Positions 57,345 through 64,000 of a DNA stretch of 64,000 nt are shown here, piece after piece. How positions within the stretch are numbered: the first letter of the stretch is position 1; each line of letters starts with the position of its first letter. This DNA comes from Lactobacillus sp. ESL0677 (GTDB lineage Bacteria > Bacillota > Bacilli > Lactobacillales > Lactobacillaceae), in NCBI RefSeq assembly GCF_029392875.1, contig NZ_CP113946.1, positions 930,001 through 994,000 on the forward strand. The letters are read 5' to 3'. Under the pieces are notes generated by a model that worked only from the letters and a program-made list of their open reading frames with translations, ran no database searches and was not told the origin of the DNA. The position numbers and the translations under genes were made by a program.

Positions 57345-58661
57345 ATGCCTAAAAATATAACAGTAATTGGCGGTGGACTTGCCGGCAGTGAGGCAACGTG
57401 GCAATTAGCTAGGCGTGGAATTCAAGTTGACTTATACGAGATGCGTCCCACAAAGTTAACACCAGCGCATAAGACTGGTAATTTTGCCGAGTTAGTCTGC
57501 ACCAACTCAATGCGATCTAACCAGTTGTCAAACGCCGTAGGCCTATTAAAAGAAGAAATGCGGCAACTAGATTCACTTATTTTAGAGGCAGCTGATAGAA
57601 CCCAAGTTCCAGCCGGTGGTGCCTTAGCCGTTGATCGAGATAAATTTAGTGAGTATGTTACCCAGAAGTTGCATTCACTGCCTAATGTGACCTTTCATGA
57701 TGAAGAAATCACGTCAATTCCGCAAGATGGAATTACGGTAATTGCGACTGGCCCTTTGACTAGTGATGCTCTGGCTGACAAAATTCAACAATTTTCTGGA
57801 ACCGATAGTCTGCACTTCTTTGATGCAGCAGCACCAATTGTGGCGGCCGATTCAATTGATCAGGAGATTGTTTATAAAAAGTCCCGCTATGACCGCGGTG
57901 AAGCAGCTTATTTAAACTGTCCAATGACTAAAGAAGAATATGATCGCTTTGCTCAAGAGCTGGTCAATGCCGAAACAGCTGAAATGCACGGCTTTGAAAA
58001 TAGTGAAGTTTTTGAAGGTTGTATGCCAATTGAGGTAATGGCCGCACGGGGAAGTAAAACAATGCTGTTTGGTCCCTTAAAGCCAGTTGGCTTGGAAGAT
58101 CCTCACACGGGTAAAACGCCGTATGCCGTTGTTCAATTGCGCCAAGATAATGCGGCGGCTTCGATGTACAACATTGTCGGCTTCCAAACGCATCTGAAAT
58201 ACGGTGAGCAAAAGCGGGTTTTTTCAATGATTCCGGGCTTAGCCAATGCGCGCTTTGTCCGTTATGGTAAAATGCACCGTAATACCTACATGGCTTCACC
58301 AGAAGTCTTGACGGCTAGCTATGAAGCTAAAAAGCAACCCGGTTTGTTCTTTGCCGGACAAATGACAGGCGTTGAAGGTTACGTTGAAAGTGCCGGAAGT
58401 GGTTTAGTTGCCGGAATTAATGCAGCTAGAAGAGCGCTGGCAGAAGAACCGGTTGCTTTCCCGAAAGTAACAGCTCTTGGTTCGATGGCTAATTATGTAA
58501 CTACCACTAGTGCTAAACACTTCCAACCGATGAATGCCAGTTTTGCCTTGATTCCGGGGCTTGAAGGCAAAAAGGTGCGGAATAAGCGTGAGCGTCACGA
58601 AAAAATTAGTGAACGCGGCTTAGCCAGTTTGGCTAAATTTAAAGAGGAAGTCTTGGGTTAA
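57345..58661 (+). CDS. trmFO: tRNA (uracil-54 C5)-methyltransferase, folate-dependent TrmFO
   Basis: Makes ribothymidine at tRNA position 54 with methylene-tetrahydrofolate and FAD. The 438 residues begin with the FAD-binding [18 protein letters not shown] and contain [27 protein letters not shown] (part: [13 protein letters not shown]), with the catalytic Cys, and [13 protein letters not shown]. topA-trmFO-xerC-hslVU is the conserved order in Bacilli. Confidence 0.96.
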   Translation: MPKNITVIGGGLAGSEATWQLARRGIQVDLYEMRPTKLTPAHKTGNFAELVCTNSMRSNQLSNAVGLLKEEMRQLDSLILEAADRTQVPAGGALAVDRDKFSEYVTQKLHSLPNVTFHDEEITSIPQDGITVIATGPLTSDALADKIQQFSGTDSLHFFDAAAPIVAADSIDQEIVYKKSRYDRGEAAYLNCPMTKEEYDRFAQELVNAETAEMHGFENSEVFEGCMPIEVMAARGSKTMLFGPLKPVGLEDPHTGKTPYAVVQLRQDNAAASMYNIVGFQTHLKYGEQKRVFSMIPGLANARFVRYGKMHRNTYMASPEVLTASYEAKKQPGLFFAGQMTGVEGYVESAGSGLVAGINAARRALAEEPVAFPKVTALGSMANYVTTTSAKHFQPMNASFALIPGLEGKKVRNKRERHEKISERGLASLAKFKEEVLG

Positions 58662-59585
58662 ATGACAACGCAGGATCAAGAGTTGCAAAGCTTTATTTCT
58701 TATTTGCAAAATGAGCGGCATTATAGTTCAAAGACGATTCAGTCTTACCAAACTGATTTGCTTGAGGCGAAGGCATTTTGGCAGGCTAATGGCGGGTTTG
58801 TAACTTGGCAAAAAATTAGTGAACGCGATGTTGAGATTTTTTTACAAAATCTTGCAGAGCGTAAATTAGCCAGAACAACGCAAGCTCGTAAAATGTCCAG
58901 TTTACGGTCATTTTATCGCTTTTTAACACGGCGGAAGGTAGTTAAGACTAACCCAACGCAAACAATTGTGCTCCGTAAAAAGACGCGCAAATTGCCCCAA
59001 TTTTTCTATGCACCGGAAATGAAGCAGGTCTTTGCGACATTGACGGCTAGTGATCCACTAACGGTGCGTAACCTCGCGATGTTTGAGTTGTTTTATACAA
59101 CTGGGATGCGGGTCAGTGAAGTTAGTGGATTAAAATTACCACAGCTAGATTTGGATTTAAAAGTGATTTTGGTTCACGGTAAAGGTAATAAGGACCGTTA
59201 TGTCGCTTTTGATGAGCAAACTGCAAAAGCATTAAAGCGGTATTTAACCGACTCCCGGTCGCAACTTCTTGGTCAACAGACCGATCCGCAAATAGTCTTT
59301 TTAAATAATCAAGGTAAGCCAATCACATCACGTGGAATTGAATATGTGATGCAAAAAGTATTTAATAAGGCTGGGGTCAGCGGTAAGGTGCATCCCCATG
59401 AACTGCGTCACTCCTTTGCAACGGCAATGCTTAACAATGGCGCCGATCTGCGCAGCGTGCAGGAGTTACTGGGACATGCGAACTTGTCAACAACGCAAAT
59501 TTATACCCACGTTACAATGAGCCACTTACAGGCTAATTACGAGCAATTTTTCACTCGTAATAATCAGAAAGATGAGGCAAAATAA
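58662..59585 (+). CDS. xerC: Tyrosine recombinase XerC
   Basis: Partner of XerD at dif. The 307 residues include TTGMRVSEV, HPHELRHSFATAML and the Tyr in TTQIYTHV. It starts directly after the trmFO stop, with GAGG inside trmFO as binding site, and shares one base with hslV (TAATG). Confidence 0.93.
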   Translation: MTTQDQELQSFISYLQNERHYSSKTIQSYQTDLLEAKAFWQANGGFVTWQKISERDVEIFLQNLAERKLARTTQARKMSSLRSFYRFLTRRKVVKTNPTQTIVLRKKTRKLPQFFYAPEMKQVFATLTASDPLTVRNLAMFELFYTTGMRVSEVSGLKLPQLDLDLKVILVHGKGNKDRYVAFDEQTAKALKRYLTDSRSQLLGQQTDPQIVFLNNQGKPITSRGIEYVMQKVFNKAGVSGKVHPHELRHSFATAMLNNGADLRSVQELLGHANLSTTQIYTHVTMSHLQANYEQFFTRNNQKDEAK

Positions 59586-60109
59586 TGACAACAATTTGTT
59601 CAGTAAAATTTAATGGTAAAACAGCAATCGCTGGTGACGGTCAAGTTACCTTAGGCGAAAAGGTAATTGCCAAGGCAACAGCTAAAAAGATCCGGCGGAT
59701 CTATCATGACCGCGTTGTGATCGGCTTTGCCGGCGGAGTTGCGGATGCGGTTAGCTTGCAGGACATGTTGGAGGGCAAACTAGAAGCCTTTGGCGGCGAC
59801 TTACGTCGTGCTGCCGTTGAGATGGCCCAATCATGGCGTAAAGATCCTACTCTGCAAAAGCTAGAAGCAATGCTGATTGCATTTGATGAAAAGGATTTGT
59901 TGCTGATTTCTGGAAATGGTGAAGTGCTGGAACCAGACGAAAATGTTGTCGCAATTGGTTCTGGTGGTAACTTTGCTCAGGCTGCTGCAATCGCTTTGAC
60001 AAGACACTCAACAGGGATGTCTGCTGAAGAAATTGCTCATGAAGCAGTGGAAATTGCTTCAGGAATTGATATTTTTACTGATAATCAAATTATTACGGAC
60101 GAACTCTAA
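59585..60109 (+). CDS. hslV: ATP-dependent protease subunit HslV (ClpQ)
   Basis: Proteolytic subunit of the HslUV protease. The 174 residues start MTTICSVKFNGK; removal of Met would expose the catalytic Thr. GFAGGVADA and GSGGNFAQAAA are conserved. It shares a transcript with hslU. Confidence 0.96.
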   Translation: MTTICSVKFNGKTAIAGDGQVTLGEKVIAKATAKKIRRIYHDRVVIGFAGGVADAVSLQDMLEGKLEAFGGDLRRAAVEMAQSWRKDPTLQKLEAMLIAFDEKDLLLISGNGEVLEPDENVVAIGSGGNFAQAAAIALTRHSTGMSAEEIAHEAVEIASGIDIFTDNQIITDEL

Positions 60110-60124
60110 TTAGGAGAAAAATTC

Positions 60125-61528
60125 ATGGAAACAAAAACGCCAAAACAAATTGTTAATTTGCTAAATGAGTACATTATTGGGCAAGATGAGGCAAAAAAGG
60201 CAGTGGCGATTGCCCTATATAACCGCTATCGCCGCATGCAATTGCCAAAGAAAATGCAGGAGGACATCACACCTAAGAATTTGCTGATGGCTGGTCCTAC
60301 CGGTGTTGGTAAGACGGAAATTGCTCGGCGGCTTGCTGCAATTGTTCAGGCTCCCTTTGTTAAGGTTGAGGCAACTAAGTTTACCGAAGTTGGCTATGTT
60401 GGCCGCGATGTTGAATCAATGGTGCGCGATTTAGTCAATGAAGCTGTCCGCATGGAAGAAAAGGATCAATTTGACCGCGTCCGTGCTCAAGCTGCTAAGG
60501 AAGCTAATAAGACTTTGGTTCGGTTATTGGTTCCCGGGATTAAGCATGAAAAGCGCCAAAATCAGATGCAAGAAATGCAAGATATGATGTCGATGTTAAT
60601 GGGCAGCAGTCAAACTGATAAGCAACCTACTGACCAAGAAGAAGTAACAGATGATATTCGCAATCAGCGGTTGACAGTTTCCGAGCAGCTGAATAAAGGC
60701 TTATTAGAGAACCGTGAAGTAACAATTGAGGTTGAGCAGGCACCAAAAGTTAACCCAATGGGCGACGTGATGGGCCAAATGGGTCTTGATATGAGCTCAA
60801 TGCTGAGTGACTTAGTTCCTAAGAAGAAGGTTAAGCGGACTTTACCGGTCAAAGATGCGCGTGAAGTCTTAATTCAAGAAGAATCACACAAGCTGATAGA
60901 TTACGATACTCTTTATCAAAAGGCAATTGAGCGTACAACTAACAACGGCATTATTTTTATTGATGAAATTGATAAAATTACTTCAGGCAATAAGAAAAAT
61001 TCCGGCGATGTTTCTCGTGAAGGTGTGCAACGTGATATTTTGCCAATCGTCGAAGGTTCAACTGTGCAGACAAAATACGGCCCAGTTTCCACCGATCATA
61101 TTCTGTTTATTGCTGCAGGAGCGTTCGCAGAAACTAAGCCAAGTGATTTGATTCCTGAATTACAAGGACGTTTTCCAATTAGAGTTGAGTTAGATGCTTT
61201 GTCTAAAGATGACTTCGTTAAAATTTTAAAAGACCCAGCAGACTCACTGTTGGAGCAATATGTTGCCTTGCTGCATGCAGACGGTATCAAATTAATCTTT
61301 ACACAAGAAGCCATTGCTCGCATCGCGCAAATTGCCTACGACGTTAATCAAGGAACAGACAATATCGGGGCAAGAAGGCTGGCAACTATCCTTGAAAAAT
61401 TGCTTGAAGATGTGTTGTATGAAGGCCCAGACATGGAAATGGGTGAAATTACCGTGACTGAAGCATATGTTAATGAAAAACTTAGTGATATAATAACAAA
61501 TAAAGATTTGACTAAGTTTATTCTTTAA
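60125..61528 (+). CDS. hslU: ATP-dependent protease ATPase subunit HslU (ClpY)
   Basis: AAA+ unfoldase for HslV. The 467 residues have Walker [10 protein letters not shown] (about 59-67), an inserted I domain with methionine/glutamine-rich stretches (about 110-245), and Walker [10 protein letters not shown]. It is 15 bases after hslV with AGGAG between. Confidence 0.97.
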   Translation: METKTPKQIVNLLNEYIIGQDEAKKAVAIALYNRYRRMQLPKKMQEDITPKNLLMAGPTGVGKTEIARRLAAIVQAPFVKVEATKFTEVGYVGRDVESMVRDLVNEAVRMEEKDQFDRVRAQAAKEANKTLVRLLVPGIKHEKRQNQMQEMQDMMSMLMGSSQTDKQPTDQEEVTDDIRNQRLTVSEQLNKGLLENREVTIEVEQAPKVNPMGDVMGQMGLDMSSMLSDLVPKKKVKRTLPVKDAREVLIQEESHKLIDYDTLYQKAIERTTNNGIIFIDEIDKITSGNKKNSGDVSREGVQRDILPIVEGSTVQTKYGPVSTDHILFIAAGAFAETKPSDLIPELQGRFPIRVELDALSKDDFVKILKDPADSLLEQYVALLHADGIKLIFTQEAIARIAQIAYDVNQGTDNIGARRLATILEKLLEDVLYEGPDMEMGEITVTEAYVNEKLSDIITNKDLTKFIL

Positions 61529-61546
61529 CAAAGGATGATGAGTAAG

Positions 61547-62434
61547 ATGAACTACATTATCAAAAATACAATTTTACAAGTTGTTATTTCGAGCAAGGGT
61601 GCCGAATTGCAAAGCATTAAAAGTCAGCATAGTGGTTATGAATATCTCTGGCAGGCAGACCCCAATGTATGGGGTCGTCATGCGCCGGTATTGTTTCCAA
61701 TTGTTGGTCGGCTTAAAAATGATGAGTACACTTATCAGGGTAAGACCTATCACATGACGCAACATGGCTTTGCTCGTGATATGGAATTTAGTGTCGAGCA
61801 ACAGACCACTGAGAGCATTACCTTTTTGCTAAAAGATACTCAAGAAACAAGGAAGATTTATCCGTTTAAGTTTGAATTACGGGTCAATTATAATTTGTTG
61901 AATAATTTGCTTGAAGAAAATTTCAGTGTGACAAATAAGTCTGCTGGTGAAATGATTTTTGGTATTGGTGGTCATCCGGGATTTAATATTCCAACAACTA
62001 ATTCGATTAGTAAGGAAGATTACTACTTTAGTACGAAGCCTTCGGTTGCTAGAGTGCAAATTCCATTAAAGGGTTCATATCTTGATTGGGATAATCGGTC
62101 TCTTGCTTCTACCAATAGCCTGATTACGTTAAGCGATCATTTATTTAAGAATGATGCTCTGATTTTTCAAATGAAAGGGCATGATAATAAAGTGTCCCTT
62201 AAAACGGAGACGAGTGCTTTTCACGTTAATGTTTGGCTGCGGGATGCACCATTTGTTGGTGCTTGGTCGCAGTATCCGCAAACAGCCGATTATGTATGTA
62301 TCGAGCCGTGGTGGGGAATTGCTGACAGAAGTGATACTAATGGTAAGTTGGAAGACAAATATGGGATGAACCATTTAGCTCATGATGCTACTTTTACGGC
62401 TGGTTTTGGTATGGCTTTTCATGATCAAAATTAA
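61547..62434 (+). CDS. Aldose 1-epimerase family protein (LacX-like)
   Basis: A 295-residue galactose mutarotase-fold protein. APVLFPIVGRL, the His in MTQHGFARDMEF, GGHPGFNI and the acidic CIEPWWGI support the family. The sugar is unknown; LacX-type members are close. The ATG at 61547 is preferred, but ATGs at 61535 and 61538 are nearer the AAAGG site. Confidence 0.85.
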   Translation: MNYIIKNTILQVVISSKGAELQSIKSQHSGYEYLWQADPNVWGRHAPVLFPIVGRLKNDEYTYQGKTYHMTQHGFARDMEFSVEQQTTESITFLLKDTQETRKIYPFKFELRVNYNLLNNLLEENFSVTNKSAGEMIFGIGGHPGFNIPTTNSISKEDYYFSTKPSVARVQIPLKGSYLDWDNRSLASTNSLITLSDHLFKNDALIFQMKGHDNKVSLKTETSAFHVNVWLRDAPFVGAWSQYPQTADYVCIEPWWGIADRSDTNGKLEDKYGMNHLAHDATFTAGFGMAFHDQN

Positions 62435-62436
62435 GC

Positions 62437-62467
62437 AAAAAAAGAGACACTTATGTGTCTCTTTTTA
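62437..62467 (+). terminator. Terminator of the epimerase gene
   Basis: AAAAAGAGACAC and GTGTCTCTTTTT, loop TTAT; perfect stem. Confidence 0.93.
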
Positions 62468-62481
62468 ATTATAATTAGCAC

Positions 62482-62510
62482 TTGCGAACAATTGTTCGAA
62501 TAGCTATAAT
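62482..62510 (+). promoter_or_regulatory. SOS-type promoter with LexA box
   Basis: TTGCGA (62482-62487), a 17-base spacer and TATAAT (62505-62510) form a good + strand promoter. A perfect palindrome CGAACAATTGTTCG (62485-62498) overlaps the -35 and spacer and fits the Gram-positive LexA (DinR) consensus CGAAC-N4-GTTCG exactly. No recognised gene follows on this strand; the transcript would run antisense to plsY toward parE. Confidence 0.7.
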
Positions 62511-62511
62511 A

Positions 62512-62545
62512 TAAAAGCCAGTAAACTAATGTTTAACTGGCTGTA
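62512..62545 (-). terminator. Terminator of plsY / 5' hairpin of the SOS-promoter RNA
   Basis: AGCCAGT-AAAC and GTTTAACTGGCT form a strong stem (loop TAAT). On the minus strand a TTTTAT tract follows, so it can end plsY. On the + strand the predicted start at about 62517 falls at the base of this hairpin. Confidence 0.7.
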
Positions 62546-62557
62546 TTTATTTCTAGT

Positions 62558-63193
62558 TTATAATTTGTGGTGGCGTTTCTTATACCAATAAAGCAGACCA
62601 AAGGGAATAATATTCTCATTGTGATGCTCAAGGCGCTTAATGTTATCTCGATGTCTTGTAAAAAGAATAATGAGCATGACGCCCGCGATTACGGTTAAGA
62701 AAATATCGTGAAAGAAAAATGTCGCGATAAAAATTGCGGTAATCGAAATTAGGCTTGATAGGCTAACATACGATGTAATAAAGACTAACGGTAAGAAGAT
62801 TACCGCACAAACGCCAAAGAATTGGAGATTGTAGCCTAAAAAGACACCGGCGCTAGTCGCAACCGCCTTGCCTCCTTTAAATTTAAGGAAAATTGAAAAG
62901 GTATGTCCTAAAACAGCCAGCCCGCCACAAATTAATAAGACATACTTAGGTGCTCCTAGATGCAAGAGGCGCGGCAAGCAAGTTGCAAGTGTCCCCTTAA
63001 GGACATCAACGACGAGCACAAAGCTGCCGGCAAGTGGTCCCAGAACCCGAAATGAGTTGGTGGTACCGATGTTTCCCGAGCCATAGTTGCGGATGTCTTC
63101 ATGGAAAAATAGTTTGCCAATGATTACCCCCGTCGGGAAGGATCCAATTAAGTATGCTAGAATAAATACCAGTAATAATTTCAAATTTATCAT
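62558..63193 (-). CDS. plsY: Acyl-phosphate glycerol-3-phosphate acyltransferase
   Basis: Integral membrane enzyme that makes lysophosphatidic acid from acyl phosphate. The 211 residues show the three PlsY motifs: IGSFPTGVIIG near the start, NYGSGNIGTTNSFRVLG (about 36-52) and KFKGGKAVATSAG (about 105-117), with about five helices. AGGA lies six bases before the ATG. It is divergent from parE, a common arrangement. Confidence 0.95.
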   Translation of the reverse strand: MINLKLLLVFILAYLIGSFPTGVIIGKLFFHEDIRNYGSGNIGTTNSFRVLGPLAGSFVLVVDVLKGTLATCLPRLLHLGAPKYVLLICGGLAVLGHTFSIFLKFKGGKAVATSAGVFLGYNLQFFGVCAVIFLPLVFITSYVSLSSLISITAIFIATFFFHDIFLTVIAGVMLIILFTRHRDNIKRLEHHNENIIPFGLLYWYKKRHHKL

Positions 63194-63289
63194 TTAAATC
63201 CTGCTCTCTTAGTGTCTTAAAGCTATTTTAGCAAAGATTAAGTAATATGCGGTGACTTTTTAAATGATTTAATAACTGGAGGAGTTTAT

Positions 63290-64000
63290 TTGGCTAAAAC
63301 AAATAAAAAAACAAATTCTTACGATGACTCGTCAATTCAGATTCTTCACGGTTTAGAAGCGGTTCGTAAGCGGCCTGGGATGTATATTGGTTCAACTGAT
63401 ATACACGGCTTGAATCAATTGGTTTATGAAATTGTCGATAATTCAGTTGATGAGGCAATGGCCGGTTATGGTAAAGAAATTGACGTGACTATTCATCGGG
63501 ATAATAGCGTAACTGTGCGTGATTTTGGTCGGGGGATGCCGACGGGGATGCACAAATCGGGGAAACCAACGATTGAAGTTATCTTGACCGTTTTGCATGC
63601 CGGTGGTAAATTTACCGAACAAAACTATAAGACATCAGGTGGTCTGCATGGTGTTGGGTCTTCAGTTGTCAACGCTCTGTCCAGTTATCTGAAAGTTAGA
63701 GTTGTGCGTGGCGGCAAAGCTTATGAGGAAGAATTTGCTAATGGTGGTCATCCAGTAGGAACTTTAAAGTCGCTGGGTAAAACCAAAGAAAAAGACGGCA
63801 CAACCATTACTTTTAAGCCTGACGAAACTATCTTTTCAACTACTAAGTATAAATACGAGACAATTCAGGAACGGATTCGTGAGTCCGCCTTTTTGTTAAA
63901 GGGCGTGCGTTTTATCTTAAATGATGAACGTGAGCCGGAGCATCATGATGATTTTAAGTATGACGATGGGATTAAGTCCTTTGTGTCCTACTTGAATGAG
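63290..64000 (+). CDS. parE: Topoisomerase IV subunit B (partial, N-terminal 237 residues)
   Basis: ATPase subunit that unlinks daughter chromosomes with ParC. TTG at 63290 with GGAGGAG before it opens a frame that is still open at the window edge. The GHKL ATPase motifs are intact: VRKRPGMYIG, EIVDNSVDEAMAG, DFGRGMPTG and GGLHGVGSSVVNALS. Divergence from plsY and the TTG start fit parE rather than gyrB. Confidence 0.93.
   Translation, partial: MAKTNKKTNSYDDSSIQILHGLEAVRKRPGMYIGSTDIHGLNQLVYEIVDNSVDEAMAGYGKEIDVTIHRDNSVTVRDFGRGMPTGMHKSGKPTIEVILTVLHAGGKFTEQNYKTSGGLHGVGSSVVNALSSYLKVRVVRGGKAYEEEFANGGHPVGTLKSLGKTKEKDGTTITFKPDETIFSTTKYKYETIQERIRESAFLLKGVRFILNDEREPEHHDDFKYDDGIKSFVSYLNE

Noticed and set aside
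62475..62482. TTAGCACT near the SOS box as a heat-shock CIRCE half-site
   Set aside because: Only one arm is present; no GAGTGCTAA partner at the right distance.
1..64000. CRISPR arrays, tRNA or rRNA genes, prophage genes
   Set aside because: No regularly spaced repeats, no cloverleaf with GTTCGA-type loop in any gap, and no phage-type proteins; gaps are short and explained by promoters, leaders and terminators.

Overview
The window is an AT-rich stretch of a low-GC Gram-positive chromosome. Gene order (rpoY-rnjA, typA-ftsW, rpsO-rnjB, pfkA-pyk, xerD-ribT-scpAB-rluB-FMN riboswitch-ribU, topA-trmFO-xerC-hslVU, plsY/parE), strong GGAGG ribosome binding sites and protein character point to Lactobacillus in the strict sense (L. 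acidophilus / helveticus / crispatus type). The species is not fixed by what I can see. About 62 protein genes pack the window, most on the + strand. No gene-free gap exceeds 300 bases. I saw no rRNA, tRNA, CRISPR array or prophage.

Layout. 1-2.7 kb (minus): RNase J1 (C-terminal end cut by the window edge), RNA polymerase epsilon and peptide deformylase. 2.7-12.4 kb: typA behind a terminator-bearing leader, then ftsW, ylbG, rsmD, coaD, a Lon-like PDZ protease, comEA, comEC and holA. 12.4-21 kb: divergent rpsT/rpsO, RNase J2, a TPR protein, tuf, tig, clpX, engB and a 40-residue minus-strand gene. 21-30 kb: uvrC, obgE, an OatA-like acyltransferase, rnz, a short-chain dehydrogenase, a LapA-domain gene and a complete ISLre2-type insertion sequence. 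30-38 kb: rpmF, a cytoplasmic 5'-nucleotidase-like enzyme, a DUF2929 gene, dnaE, and pfkA-pyk behind a cre-like site. 38-47.9 kb: cvfB, xerD, ribT, scpA, scpB, rluB, FMN riboswitch, ribU, a LysM protein, cmk, rpsA, der and hup. 48-64 kb: a TPR protein, cca, hlyIII, degV, yozE, rbgA, rnhB, dprA, topA, trmFO, xerC, hslV, hslU, an aldose-1-epimerase homologue, plsY and the start of parE.

Together these genes cover RNA decay (two RNase J paralogues, RNase Z, RNase HII), translation factors and ribosome-assembly GTPases (typA, engB, obgE, der, rbgA), replication and segregation (dnaE, holA, topA, parE, scpAB, xerC/xerD), proteolysis (clpX, hslVU) and lower glycolysis. Many neighbours overlap by 1-8 bases (ATGA, TAATG, ATGAGTGA), which implies translational coupling.

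The content is mainly conserved housekeeping; I found no clear new multi-gene system. The best second-look items are: (i) a perfect LexA/SOS-type box inside a good promoter between galM and plsY with no recognised gene behind it; (ii) a promoter/leader-peptide/terminator arrangement in front of typA; (iii) an ISLre2 element with a 9-bp target duplication that replaced the stop codon of the LapA-domain gene; (iv) a mini-cistron that overlaps the start of cmk, which has no ribosome binding site of its own; (v) several structured 5' leaders (rpsO, tuf, hup, rpmF, rpoY-rnjA).
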